From: Euglena gracilis
Taxonomy: Eukaryota > Euglenida > Euglenophyceae > Euglenales
Direction of reading: 5' to 3'
Assembly: GCA_039621445.1 (NCBI GenBank)
Contig: CP154956.1
Span: forward strand, 31,130,667 to 31,194,666
DNA: 64,000 bases
Below the pieces are notes generated by a model, which saw nothing but the letters and a program-made list of their open reading frames with translations, was not told where the DNA came from and searched no databases. Made by a program: the position numbers and the translations under genes. Shown in pieces: positions 12,435 to 23,762 of this stretch. Each line of letters opens with the position of its first letter. The first letter of the stretch is position 1.

Positions 12435-13951
12435 ATGTCGAGCTCCACCCCGCCCGGCCGCGGCATCCGGCAGCGTGGGACGCAGCAGTACAGCGATGCA
12501 GTGCGGCGGGCGGCGGACTCTGGCAAGGTGATGGGCGAGCTGGCGGCGCTGCACCTGGCCCGGACATTCGACGAGTTCGTTCGGGGCGTGCTGGCCCCGC
12601 CGGAGCACCACCTGCTGCCGTTCGTCGCGCACGTGGCGCACATGCGGCGGCCGCTGCGCACCCGGGGCCGCGGCACGCTGCTGGAGGAGCTGCAGCGGAA
12701 CCCCCGGCGGCGGAGTGCGACCAGGCTGCTGCAGAACGCCTGGGCGTACTACCGGATCGCCCGGGACGCGGCGTGCCCGCGGCAGGACCAGCCCCACGTG
12801 CCCGCCGGCGACGTGCCGATGGGGTGGACGCGGGCGGTGTCCCGCTACCTCCGGTCCCGCATCCGCCCCGAGGCGCCGCTGTGGGACGCGGCGGTGCGGC
12901 GGGAGCTGGCGGCTGAGCGGCTGCGGCAGCTGTGGGCGGACATGGAGGGGGCGCACGTGGTGGTCTGGTTTGACAACCTGTACCGCCAGCGGTACGTGAC
13001 CACCCTGCGGGCGCCCCACGCGTCCCTGAACGGCACCATCATGGCCGTGATGCGCCGCACATACCCCGCCGCCGCGCGCCGGGAGCCCGCCCCGGCCCTG
13101 CCCGCCGTGCGCGCGCTGCTGGCCGACGCCCCGGCGCAGCGGGGCTCGTACCGGTGGTGGAGCGAGTCCCTGGCGGCCTTCGCCCGCGGCCCGCTGCTGG
13201 ACCTCCTCGCGCGCTGCCGCGGCCCGCTGGAGGAGGAGCAGTTCCGGGTGCCCCTCGACGTGCCCCGCGAGAACGCCTGGTCCCCGGTCTGGCGACCGTT
13301 CAACCTGTGCGAGACGGTGGTCGGCGCCCAGGTGGGCCTGCTGCAGACCCTCCGCTTCCTGCAGGAGAACGTGCTGCCGCAGGTGGCCGGCCCCGTCGTC
13401 GTCCTGGCGGACGAGAACATCTGGTACCGCGCCGCGCGGCTGCGGTACGGCCAGCTCACCGCAACCCGCTGGGACCTGGCCGCCACGTTCGACCGGCTGC
13501 CCCTGCTGTACGGCGTCTGGCACCCGTACAAGCAGCTGCTGCACGCCCTGCACCGCCGCTTCCTGCCGTTCTACCTGTTCCTGCAGAACGGCACGCTGGA
13601 GGTGACGGGCCGGCCGCGGTCCCCCTACGCCCCCGTGCAGACGCTGGAGCGCTGGCTGGGCGCGCTGCTGCTGGTGGGCGAGGAGGAGCGGGCGCAGCTG
13701 CGCGCGTGGCGGGAATGGCGACGCGGGTGGGGCGGGTGGAGGCGGAGGTGCGGCAGCGCGCGGCCCGGGTGGAGGCCCTGCGGTCCGAGCGCGCGCAGGT
13801 GCGCCCGGGGACAACGGGGGTGGTGGGCGCTGGGTCCGGCTTCGTGGGGCCCCTGCAGGTGGCCGGAGCGTCCGGGCAGGCGGCGTGCTGCTACTCCGAG
13901 GAGCTGAACAAGGCCGCCATCAGAGAGCGCACGAGGAGGCAGCGGCGGTGA
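12435..13951 (+). CDS. Transposase-like protein of the 5.15-kb element
   Basis: The only long ORF of the element. The proposed start is the ATG at 12435 (MSSSTPPGRGIRQRG); the frame is open upstream to 12201, but that part is less protein-like. Landmarks: a helical N-terminal region (about residues 25-150); VVWFDNLYRQRYVTTL, with an acidic D-N pair on a beta-strand-like stretch, about residue 175; then, about 140 residues on, VVVLADENIWYRAARLRYG; then LLYGVWHPYKQLLHALHRR. The spacing of acidic residues on hydrophobic strands suggests an RNase-H-fold (DDE-type) transposase, but I do not recognise the family. After about 13715 the quality frame shifts by -1 to a coiled-coil-like tail (RVGRVEAEVRQRAARVEALR) ending RRTRRQRR-like at 13951, so a frameshift, a sequencing slip or a small intron is implied. 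The end GCGGCG|GTGAGTG looks like a splice donor. Confidence 0.6.
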
Positions 13952-14397
13952 GTGTGGGGGAGGCGGAGGACTTCAGCGTCACCCCGGTGGTCTTCGGCAT
14001 CACCGACTCCCCGCCGCCGCCCGAGACCCCCCAGCCCCCGCGGAAGCAGCCCCGCAGCGGCGCGGCCCCCAGCCCCAGTGCCAGCAGCGCCGGAGCCGCC
14101 TCCCCCGCCCAGCAGCGCCCGCGGCCCCCCACCTCCGAGACCCCCTCCTCCAGTCCGTCCAGCGCAGCCGCGCCCGAAGCGTCGACCCCCCACCAGCCGG
14201 AGCCCCCCTCGCCGCAGCGGCCGCGCGACCGGGTCGACCACATGGAGGACACAGCCCTGAACCCACCCCCCGCGGGCGGGGACACCCCCCTCCTCCCCTT
14301 CTCCTGCCCCCGTGACCCCCTCCCCGACCCTGGCGCCTCTCCCCCGACCCCACCCTCCAAACACAGGGTGGTCCGCAAGGGCGACCCGGCGCCGTGA
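13885..14397 (+). CDS. Proline/serine-rich ORF in the transposon, possible exon
   Basis: Open in a different frame from the end of the transposase ORF. From about 13959 it reads GEAEDFSVTPVVFGITD and then a Pro/Ser/Ala-rich low-complexity chain. It could be spliced to the transposase through the GTGAGT at 13950, or it could be non-coding GC-rich sequence. The stop at 14395-14397 directly abuts the next open frame. Confidence 0.3.
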   Translation: MLLLRGAEQGRHQRAHEEAAAVSVGEAEDFSVTPVVFGITDSPPPPETPQPPRKQPRSGAAPSPSASSAGAASPAQQRPRPPTSETPSSSPSSAAAPEASTPHQPEPPSPQRPRDRVDHMEDTALNPPPAGGDTPLLPFSCPRDPLPDPGASPPTPPSKHRVVRKGDPAP

Positions 14398-14909
14398 AGA
14401 CGTCCGCACGCCCCGGCCCCCCGCTCCGCCCCACCCCGCCCCTCCCGTCCCCAGAGGAGCTCTCCCAGTCCAGCCCCGAGGCCGCCCCCAAGCTGCCCCC
14501 CAAGTCCACCACCCCCTGGTCAAAGCCGGACCCCCGGCCCAAGCCCGCCAAGCCCCAGGGCCCCAAGCCCAGGGCCTCGCCGCTCCCCTCCCACCGCGCC
14601 CTGGCCACCCCCACGCCGGAGACCACCCCCCAGGCCGCCTACCTCAAGAAGCCCTGGAACCCACCCCGGAAGGCCCCCCAGCCCGCAGCCCCCGCGGCCC
14701 CGCCCCAGCCCGTGTGGTCCCTCCTCCCGCCGCCCCCAGCGACCCCCACAGACGTCCCGCCCGCAGCAGCGCCCCAGCCCGCCGGCCCGACCCCGCCCCC
14801 CGGCGCCACCAGCCTCCTCCCGCCCCCGGCCAAGCCCAAGCCCGCGGCGGTCACCCCGGCGGCGGCAGCGCTGGCGCAGCGGCTGGCGAAGCCCCCGGCG
14901 AAGGGCTAG
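14394..14909 (+). CDS. Proline-rich ORF, second part
   Basis: About 170 codons of Pro/Ala/Lys-rich chain (KPKPAAVTPAAAALAQRLAK near the end) that stop at 14909. No ATG at the left edge, so if translated it must be joined to upstream sequence. Disordered composition only; no domain. Confidence 0.25.
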   Translation: MKTSARPGPPLRPTPPLPSPEELSQSSPEAAPKLPPKSTTPWSKPDPRPKPAKPQGPKPRASPLPSHRALATPTPETTPQAAYLKKPWNPPRKAPQPAAPAAPPQPVWSLLPPPPATPTDVPPAAAPQPAGPTPPPGATSLLPPPAKPKPAAVTPAAAALAQRLAKPPAKG

Positions 14910-16045
14910 CCAGGGGCCGGGGTTTCCAGCCGCCCGAGGCGCCGGCAAACGGCTCCCCTTTTCCCTCGGTCGCACCTGCGCGCGACGGAATCCCCTCTCG
15001 TGTCCTTTGCGGGGGGCGGGGCCCCTCCTTTCAGTGGCAGAATTGTGCAGCCCCCTCTCGCACAGACGCGCGCACCTGCGCACGCACACCCACACATTCG
15101 GTGCTAGCTAGGGCCTAGTACACGCAGGGTTGGGGTTGGGTGGCTGGTCCGGTCATTTCGTACACCCCATCTCCTTCTGCCCCACCCCAAACACTGGCAC
15201 AGGACGGCCCCTGCGGGCGACCTGCGCAGGTGCGCGCGCTGGCGCGGCGCGGCGTGGAGACCGGGCGGGCTCGGCGGGGCGGCGCGGCGGCGCGGCGGCG
15301 CTTTCACCCTGTCACCTCTGTCACACCTGTCACACCTTTCCCGAACATATGCACACCATCCACTGTGTCGGCCGGGACACTCGGGTGAAAGACCATTCCC
15401 CCTCCCCCCTCTCACCCGTGTCGTGGCCCCCTCTCGTGGCGATGCACCCCCCTCTCGTGCCAGCCCCTCTCATGTCAGAGTGCCCCGGCCCGCCCTCCTG
15501 CCCTCGGCAGCCCCTCCTCTCCCCCTGGACCTTCCCCCTCTCCCCCTGGACCTGCCCTCCCTCCCGTACCCTGCACCCCTGGTACCTGCCTTCGCCGTGA
15601 CACACCTTCTGTTGCGTTCCCAAAGGCAAAATGGGGGGTGGGGGTCAGTGCCCAGTAGGTGCGAGGCGCCAGGACACAACGGGGTGGGCGGTCCTCGGTC
15701 GCAGGTGCGCACGACCCGGGGGCAGTGGGCCTGACTTTTCTGGTTGTCCCCCGGGTGGTGGGTGCCGGGCCTGTGGGCCCGAGCCGGTGGTGAGTTTTTT
15801 ATTTTTTCGTCCTCTGCCGGCGTTTGAATCATCGACAGGCGCACACACCGGACAGGTTTTGGGGGGGTCCAAAAAGTGTCCCGTTCCAGTGGTCTTCCGG
15901 GGTTTTTACCACGGCCAGTTATTTTTGGTGGGACATAAAATAATTCTGGTTTTCAATGGTTGGGGTTTCCAGTACGGCCACCCCCAAAACCGCGGACGCG
16001 AAATTGCGTTCGGTGTCCTCGCGCGCACCTGCGCCCAAATTGAAA

Positions 16046-16078
16046 AAAAACCCTTAAGTGCCTTTAAGGCCGTCTAAG
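16046..16078 (-). repeat. Right terminal inverted repeat of the 5.15-kb transposon
   Basis: Perfect inverse of 10925-10957, followed by AGTAA. Confidence 0.93.
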
Positions 16079-16083
16079 AGTAA

Positions 16084-18297
16084 GGTCCCTGAAAAAAGCA
16101 ACTTTCCTGGGTGTATGACAATCTCACAGACAACTTCCAAGGGTAAACAAAAACCATCCACATGAGCCAATTGCAATATACCCCTCAGAGGGCCAAATTT
16201 TTGCGGGGAGGGGGGGATGGTTTGATCTGGTTCCCTTTTTTGGGGGGGAAGGGGCTATTTTTAGGGATCACGTCATGGTTATAGACAGAATTCTGTAAGG
16301 GTTGCGCAAATTGAAAAAAGAAATTTGGCCCCGTTCTGGAACTTCTGGAAGTTGGGTGACACTTAGGCAAAAAGTGCTTGTAAAAATCTTCCGAAATTGG
16401 ACTGAACTTCCAGCTGAACTTTGTCCCTGAATTGGGCCAACTGTTGGCGCGTCGATCCAAAAAACCAAACCCTATTCCCAGAAAATTTACCACACCCTTC
16501 CTGAATCTGATAAAAATTGTCCAATGTTCCCTCACACACCTTAAAGCGGTCCGCGGGGTGCCCGGCTCCTTCGGTGCAGCTAGCGCATGGCGAACGTGGA
16601 AAGCCACCAGCGCCCCCCCATGAACCCCACGAGCAAACATGCGATTTGAAGGGGGGAGAGTCTCGGTGGCATCCCAGCGCCCCTCATGCCACATCATTTG
16701 GTGCAGGGTACCTACACCTCTCAACGCTCAACGGAGGGCGCCAACCGCCCTTCAATCATTCGACAGGGCTCACAAACTTACCACAGAGCAGCGAACAATG
16801 CCACGGGGAAATGCAAAATGAGAAGACAAAAAAAAGCGAGGAAGCCATTTTTATATGGCTTCAACATGTGAAGTGGAGATGGCGGGCTGCAAGCAGCTCA
16901 TAGCAGCACCCCCAAACGAGTTATGGGGTGCTTGTGCGCGTGTTTCCTCTCGAACAAATTGAGGAGAGCAACAAAACGCAGGAATAGGGAAAAATCACCA
17001 AAAATTAAAAAATGCAGAAAATCAATGATTTAAATGAAAATTTGCACATAAGTGCTCCTAAAAATGATTCTAGTGAGTCGAAATGGCTCCAAATTGTGGG
17101 CTATAGCCCTCTGAACTGCACCAGGCCTAATAGCCCATACAGAGGGGGTAATGGGTAGAATGCTGCCAAAGGTACTAAAAAATGGCCATTAGCCCATCTG
17201 ATGCATCTGGGAGCTGGGGTGGCTGGGAAGCGATTCGGCGATGGGCGGCGCGGGCGGACGCGCCGCAACGGTCGGCGGGGGTGGGGGCGGAGGGGGCGGC
17301 GGTGGGGCAACGGGCGGCGTGGGCCGGGAGCCTGCGCCGAAACTCACAAAGCATGTGGGCCGTCTTCCTTCGGCGGGCAGGGGCCCTCGTCGTACCACAT
17401 GCCCCCCCCCCCCAGGCAACGACAACCTCCCACCCCTCCGCACAGTTCTCTGGGAGGTACATTCTGTGGTGTCCCGGTGGGTGGAAACCAAAACAATTTG
17501 GGGGGGGGGGCAGTTGACAGATCACCTGGGGCCACCGGACTGGTGTGGGGGTGGAACCCATCGAGAAACGACCGCCTCATCTCCCAAGCGTACCGATTCC
17601 CTGGGTGCCTTCCCGCCAAGACACGGCCACGCCCCAGGAATGTGTTGCTGAGACAGGGGGGGGGGTTGTCAATGACATGCTGCGTCTTGGACAAGAGGAG
17701 GGGAGGGTTTCCACTCCCCTCCGAAGAGCTGTCACGTGACAGATCAGCGGGGGCTGGGAGGGACCCTGGACGCGTTGGGCACGATTCGAAGGGCTGTGCC
17801 CAGCCGAACGGTAAGGCTCGTGACAGAAGCGTCCGTGGGGCGGGGAGAGGACAAGGCCAGGTAACCCCATTGCGGTGCCACAGGGGCCGGGGGAGGGGGT
17901 GGGCCCGCCTGTGACTGCAATTTCTCAGCCGCCTGGGGGTGGGGACGGTTGACCAAACGAAAAAACGCTCAGCCCACTTGGGTGGCACAACCGCCTTTGT
18001 TGGGACTCAATGAATGGCGCCGTGTGCGTGGAAACGACAAGGGATGACATTCCCGCCATGGGTGTCTTCAGTGTGGCAAAAATGCTCGGGCAATTCCATT
18101 GTGAACGCCGTGTGTGCGCGTGCTGGGGGGGGAGGGGGCCGCCTGGGCGGATGCAGTTCGGAGACACAATGAGGGCGTCGGAAGTAAACTGCTGTGCGCT
18201 CTGACATGGCTGTCCAGAGCCTCCACATCCACTTCCAAGGCCGGGAACCCTTGGGAGGGGCTGCCGGTCGGTAAGGCGGTGTAGCCTGTGGGAGAAA
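16084..18297. other. No firm gene
   Basis: Mixed A/T-rich and GC-rich spacer. A GC-rich patch at 17190-17420 is open on both strands (Pro-rich one way, Gly-rich the other) and could be an exon, but no splice sites convinced me. Confidence 0.3.
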
Positions 18298-18315
18298 ATG
18301 TGTGTGTGTGTGTGC

Positions 18316-18382
<67 letters not shown>

Positions 18383-18503
18383 CGTGCGTACGTGCGTGCG
18401 AGCGCGCGAATGCGTGAATGTACTCTCTCTCTCTCTCTCTCTCTCCGTGTGTGTTTGTATGTGTGTGGGTGTGTGTTTTGTGTGTATGTGAATGCATGCA
18501 GTG

Positions 18504-18543
<40 letters not shown>

Positions 18544-18598
18544 TGTGCGTGCGTGTGTGCGTGCGTGCGTGCGTGCGTGTGTGTGTGTGTTCCTGTCT
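18298..18598. repeat. (TG)n, (TGCG)n and (CT)n microsatellites
   Basis: TG tract to about 18375, a CT tract at 18421-18445, then TGCG iterations to about 18590. Confidence 0.95.
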
Positions 18599-18920
18599 GT
18601 TTGTGGTTTGTGAACACAGGCAGGCTGAATTTGACCAACCCCCGGTGGGGGAAGGGAGTCTCGTCGTGCCCCGGAGTTCTTGGGCAAACAAGGTTTTGGT
18701 GCGATCCCCCCTTGGGGGGGGGTGTCGGTGCCTTCCTGATCGTGGCCAAAAAAGTGCCCAAAATGGCTTCATCTGGGCTTCCGACGCCTTTGGTGCTGGT
18801 GTTCCTTGGCCAAGCGTTCAGGTTCAGGCACGTTTGGCCATGCACCCCCCTAGGGACCTACCTAGGCAGGCACTCCCACCCCTGGGTGGGTTTGACCTCG
18901 CCCTGCACTGTGTGCCCCCC
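18599..18920. other. Spacer, nothing assignable
   Basis: Unique-looking sequence between two microsatellites; open frames exist but none has convincing borders. Confidence 0.3.
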
Positions 18921-19097
<177 letters not shown>

Positions 19098-20142
19098 ACC
19101 CACACAGACACACTATCCACCTACCCACGCAGAGACATTCCTGACAAAAAAGAACACAGAGAGTATCAAAAGATGCACACCTGGGAAATGGCATTTTATC
19201 AACGGAGGTGGTAAATTATGTTCTCGAGATTTCCGGTTGGCGTAGAACAGGAAATATCTTGCCTCTAATTGAAAGGGATGGTGCAGGCTTGATTGCACTG
19301 CATACACAATCAAAATGAATCATCTAACCCACAACTGCGCTATTCTGTACTTCAATTATTCGTAAAGAGGGTACATGAGTTGGAATAGAGACATTCCATT
19401 GGGATTGGTACAATTATATATAAAACTGGTCCAAATCACAGCAAAACATGAGGGGCTTCAAAAGGAAGCATCCTGAGGGGGGGGGGGGAGTGGGTCCAGG
19501 GAATAAACTGGTAATTGTCAAAAAAAATTTTCGAAAATTTTGGAGTCAGAAAATTTTCGGCGCACAGAAAATAGGTCAAAAATGGGAGATACCAACTGCC
19601 TCTGATGGGGTACCCAATCAACTTGAACCATTACCCCGACCCCCCGTGGGGACCCCCCGACCGACCCTTCCCCCCGGGTCCAAACTGCTTCAAATGAAAT
19701 GACAATAAACTTGGAAACAAAAAGGGAAACCAAAACCATTTCGGGTGATTCGTTGGCTTAAAGGGGCTCAACCGGGCAAATCACTGTCTGGGAAGGTGGG
19801 CGGCCACCTGCCAAAGACTAAGAGGTGGGGCTAGGAGTTCCTCCCCGCCCGACATAGTCTTTTCAAAAGAAATACCACGTTTGAGTGTCAAAGACGTTGA
19901 AGTAGGTTTTAAGGGAAACCTGAACGATTCAGTTTTCGTTTCTTTTTTTGCGAATTTCAGGGATACCAGCCGTACACAAAAAATCATTCCCCTGATTCTT
20001 TGAGTGTATGCTCGTTCATTGTCCATTTCGATGGTATTTCAAAAATGCACACCCCTCCCCCAGTTGTCACCTGCGAGTGTAAGCCCAAATGACAGCTTCC
20101 TGGAGAGTCAGCCCAAGCTGAAACCCCCGCCCCCGGGAATTT
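19098..20142. other. A/T-rich spacer without recognised gene
   Basis: Includes a G-run and a piece around 19500-19570 (AAATTTTCGGCGC-like) resembling the core of the AAGACC-type elements, but I found no paired ends or direct repeats. Confidence 0.3.
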
Positions 20143-20352
20143 TTATTCCGCGGAGCAGAGACGGTGCTTCAGATACTTGCCAGTTGGCACATAGACCATG
20201 CACATTCCCTCCTGCCCGTTGTTCACAGGAAGCAAGCCGTGGGTGGGGGTCTCGGGCTGTCCAGAGCCCCATGTCGCGGGGCCCGATCCAAGCAGGACAA
20301 CTGTTACAGCGGCGGTTGAGCGGTGGCATACTCCCATGTATGGTGGAGCTGG
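20143..20352 (-). CDS. Candidate terminal exon, unknown gene
   Basis: Minus strand: acceptor TGTCGCCCCCCAG, then PPYMGVCHRSTAAVTVVLLG, SGPATWGSGQPETPTHG, LLPVNNGQEGMCMVYVPTGK and YLKHRLCSAE before a stop. The end (NGQEGMCMVYVPTGKYLKHR) looks like a folded domain. Not recognised. Probably the same gene as 20478-20537, although the two exon phases as I read them do not match, so another exon or a different border is needed. Confidence 0.4.
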   Translation of the reverse strand, partial: PAPPYMGVCHRSTAAVTVVLLGSGPATWGSGQPETPTHGLLPVNNGQEGMCMVYVPTGKYLKHRLCSAE

Positions 20353-20477
20353 GGGGCGACAGGAGAGCAACTACCGCCGTGGCGTGCAGGCACAAAAACG
20401 GGCACTTAAATCCCCTTTCTGATGGCACTGGCGGCCAAATGGGCAAGGCTGCTGCGGCATGATGGGGTGCCCACAAC

Positions 20478-20537
20478 CTTCCAGTCTCCGCAAAAGATGC
20501 TCTCTGGCTGGAGGCCGCTAAAAGATTTGTGCTCGGC
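20478..20537 (-). CDS. Candidate 20-codon exon, unknown gene
   Basis: Exactly 60 nt between TATGCAG and a GTTGTG donor on the minus strand, reading AEHKSFSGLQPESIFCGDWK. The frame also runs on past the donor to a stop at 20406, so the border is not forced. Confidence 0.35.
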
Positions 20538-21713
20538 CTGCATACAGACCCTACAGTCCCTGGCCGTATATTTTTCGGTGAGGGGGGAGGGACTTTCAAC
20601 CTTTTCACCACACTTTTCCCATCCGACATTGTAAAAAGAGCACATGTGCATGAACCTTGGACATGTTTCTTTAAAGCTTTAAATCTCAAAGCGTTAAACC
20701 CCAAGTTGCATTTCCACCAAAAAAATGCCCAAACTGCACATGTGCGCAAAATCGACAGGTCAAGCCTTCAATCACGATAAATAATTAGCAATTTCACAAG
20801 GTGGCCTCTCCTTCGGGTGAATTTGAAGACTTTTGGGGCTTGTTTTGGTCCTGAAGAGAGGGGGGGACTTTCACACCAAGACATTTCACCAAAATTTTAA
20901 AACCAGGAAAAATCGCCAAAAAATGGGTGGGAACTTTCAGGGGGGTATTCGCCCAGGGCCCGTAGCACTGCGGTGGGAGGAAAAAAACTGGACAAATCGT
21001 TCCAGATCCAGTCCAAGCTTCTCATAGAAGCCCATAGTAGGCACCTCCCCCCCCCCCCAAGGGGGGCTGGCAATCTGGCAATGGGTTTTGGGTCCCATCC
21101 CAGGCCGATCGACACAAATTCCCCTTGAAAATATTTTCAGGCCCTCGGTAAGTTGGAGGAGGGGATGACACAGTGCTGAACACGCGAGGGACATCAACCC
21201 CAGTGACACGATACGTCGAAGGGCAGAGCGGGAGAGGTGATTCGGAGTCAATTGCACACCGACATGCAACGTGACACACGGCCGCGGCAGTGGTGGGAGA
21301 GACGCGCCGGGAAAGGCAACTTGGTAGGATCAGCCAGCAGTGACCGGCAGGTTGGTGGCGCGGAGCACCCTCTTGTCTCCTGCTGCACAAACCCAATGCC
21401 CCCTTAACACCCGATGGAAGAACCACACCCGACCACTGACAGAATAAACATACTCCAGACAAGGGGCGCAAATTTGCGTGGGCATGGACTGGGTCAAGTT
21501 AATCGTTGAAAAGACAAATATCGGTGGTAGTGGTCCCAAAACGGTGGTGTATAAAAAGAAGCAGAAACCTGAAAATGACCCAGAAAATTTGGGTGGTTTC
21601 CTTTAAATGGCCCAGAAGTATTTCATCACTTTTCCAATTTTGTTCAAACAATATGCATACATCTTCATAAAAATACACACACATACAGGCATGCATGCAT
21701 GCATACACACACA
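20538..21713. other. No firm gene
   Basis: Spacer with scattered G-runs. A minus-strand open frame at 21022-21471 has no convincing splice borders. Confidence 0.3.
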
Positions 21714-21900
21714 TACATACATACATACATACATACATACATACATACATACATACATACATACATACATACATACATACATACATACATACATACATAC
21801 ATACATACATACATACATACATACATACATACATACATACATACATACATACGTACGTACGTACGTACGTACGTACGTACGTACGTACGTACATGCATGC
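21714..21900. repeat. (CATA)n/(CGTA)n microsatellite
   Basis: CATA array passing into CGTA and CATG variants, then GACA repeats to 21950. Confidence 0.96.
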
Positions 21901-21956
21901 ATGCATATGTACATACCATATGTACAGACAGACAGACAGACAGACAGAGATATATA

Positions 21957-22244
21957 CAGGGGTTTTTTTAAGACCGGGGGGGGGAGGGGGGGGGGGCCCC
22001 CCACCCACCCCCTGGGGCCCCCCGGGGGGGGGGGGGGGGTCCGGGGGACCCACAAAAAAAAAATGGCCGAAAAATCGCGAAAAGTGCTAAAAAATACAAT
22101 TTTTTCGCGCCTGCGGCGCCGAACAGTATATCCCACCCCCCTCCGGGGGTACCCCGGGGGGGGGGGGGGGGAGGGGGTCCGGGGGAACCCCCAACCCAAC
22201 CCCCCCCCCCCCCCCCCGGGGGTCCAAACTTAAAAAAATCCCTG
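21957..22244. mobile_element. AAGACC-type CAG...CTG element, copy 2
   Basis: 288 bp, CAGGGGTTTTTTTAAGACC to AAAAAAATCCCTG. Perfect 8-bp direct repeat GATATATA at 21949-21956 and 22245-22252. Core hairpin is GCGCCTGCGGCGC. Confidence 0.92.
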
Positions 22245-22299
22245 GATATATACATTGAGTCACACCGAAAGACAGACAGGCAGACAGACAGACAGACAC

Positions 22300-22320
22300 A
22301 TACACATACCCATACGTATG

Positions 22321-22372
<52 letters not shown>

Positions 22373-22390
22373 CACATATACATATACATG

Positions 22391-22454
<64 letters not shown>

Positions 22455-22465
22455 GATACATATAC
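22300..22465. repeat. (CATATA)n repeat
   Basis: Hexamer tract ending close to the left end of the Tc1/mariner element. Confidence 0.95.
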
Positions 22466-22487
22466 AGCACATGTCCATCCACACATA

Positions 22488-23677
22488 CAGTGCGGTGCAT
22501 AAGTTTTTACAATACACTGGTGCAAAAGTCTTTACGACCCCCGTAAACAGGGTGCTTCTGAGCTGGATAATTCCAGGGGTAAGGGTGCGTGCTGTGTGCT
22601 CGTTTGGATTTGTGTATATTTTTTTTCATGTCCGCATACCTCCGCGTCCTTTCTCAGATTTACAGAATTCCTTCTCCGCAAAAGAATGCGGCTGAAAGGT
22701 GCAGGGAGAAGATTATAGAGCTACACTTGCTTGGGTGCAACAACTGTGAAATATCCAGGAGGTTTGGCGTAACGGAGGGCTGTGTCCGGTACACAATCAA
22801 AAAGTGGAAAGCGGACAATAAGCCTGTGGATGCGAAAGGTAATCCAATCGTGAAAGACAAGCCAAAGAGTGGCAGACCTTCAGAAATGACTGCCAGGTTC
22901 ACCATTCCCTTCGAATCCTCTTTTGTACCAAAAGATTTTTTCAGGTATCGGCGGAAGATACTCAATGTGAGTCAGAAGCACCCATCTCGGTCTCCCCGTA
23001 GAACCGCGGACAGCGTGCACAAACATTTTGTGGAGGGGGTTGTTCAAACCTGTCCAGGCCAAAGAGTCCTGGTGTTCAAGGTTTTGGAGACCGGTAAATT
23101 TCATTTCTTCATCCCAGGTCCCCCGCAAGTTTTTTCAGTGGACCGTTCGCAGGCTGTTGAAGAATCATGGGTTAAGGTTACAGTTGCTCACAAGCCTTTG
23201 CTGTCTGCCTCCCAGATCAACAAGAGGATGGCTATCGCCGAGAAGTTTTCTGATTTCAACTGGGAAAGAGTTATTTTTTTGCGACGAAAAAATCTTTCGA
23301 ATTCGACCTGGAGGGCGGGTGCGAGTTTGGAGGCGTCGTGCAGCTGCAGGGGCGTGTGTTCAATAACAAATCTGACCTATGGGTTGCCTTAAGGCTGCTT
23401 TTGAGGCTATCCCACCTGCCGCCATTCTGTCGTTATATCGTTCCCTTCCTGACCGTGTCGCGGCTGTAAGAGCAGATGGCAGTCACACAAAATACTGAGA
23501 AGACGCTGGAGAGATCCTCTGCCTTTGCCTTGCTTGCTTGCACACCTGGTCGATGCATCATGTGGATGGATTCCGCTTCACTGCAATATTGTAAGAAAAG
23601 CATTTTGGTTGAAAATTTTTTTGGGGTCGTAAAGACTTTTGCACCAGTGTATCGTACAAAACTTATGCACCACACTG
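22488..23677 (+). mobile_element. Tc1/mariner element, decayed
   Basis: 1190 bp bounded by TA dinucleotides. The left end CAGTGCGGTGCATAAGTTTT and the right end, inverted (CAGTGTGGTGCATAAGTTTT), match over about 55 bp, both finishing in AAAGTCTTTACGACCCC. The interior codes for a broken Tc1-like transposase. It lies just beyond the last recognisable cyclophilin exon. Confidence 0.92.
22589..23392 (+). pseudogene. Tc1/mariner transposase remnant
   Basis: Includes a Tc1-type helix-turn-helix: REKIIELHLLGCNNCEISRR followed by FGVTEGCVRYTIKKWK, then KDKPKSGRPSEMT, the GRPS-like linker typical of Tc1 proteins. Later LLSASQINKRMAIAEKFSDF and NWERVIF lead to the second catalytic region, but CDEKIF is in a different frame, so there is a frameshift around 23265-23285. 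Too little sequence remains after it for the PDLNPIE-like third catalytic region. Not functional. Confidence 0.85.
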
Positions 23678-23762
23678 TATAGATATAATGTATCCCCGAC
23701 CCCCCCTTTGTGGTGGGGTCTGTGCATCGGTCTTGCTTCCCAGGACTCCACGACAGGTGCCA

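Larger units (their letters stand above)
11051..16034. repeat. Dispersed GCGCA-NN-TGCGC motif, about 14 copies
   Basis: Copies at 11051, 11584, 11634 (TCGCA variant), 11901 (AGCT centre), 11961, 12009 (short variant), 12121, 12169 (CATG-like centre), 13793, 14970 (TCGCA variant), 15070, 15224, 15699 (TCGCA variant) and 16023. The arms are palindromic; the central pair is GG or CC, so a copy has an orientation. Both orientations occur, and copies flank and enter the ORF. The only close match I saw outside the element is a CA-centred variant near 40.92 kb. Confidence 0.85.
10925..16078 (+). mobile_element. 5.15-kb DNA transposon with 33-bp terminal inverted repeats
   Basis: The left end CTTAGACGGCCTTAAAGGCA continues to 33 bp and is matched perfectly, inverted, at 16046-16078. 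The element is bracketed by AGTAA at 10920-10924 and 16079-16083, a 5-bp target duplication. A second subterminal match (CGTCCGCGGTTTTGGG) lies inside each end. The interior is strikingly GC-rich against its surroundings, carries one long ORF with transposase-like motifs and two proline-rich ORFs, and is peppered with a GCGCA-NN-TGCGC motif. The intact ends suggest a recent insertion. I cannot assign a superfamily: the 5-bp duplication and the terminal sequence do not fit hAT, CACTA, Tc1/mariner or piggyBac. Confidence 0.88.
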
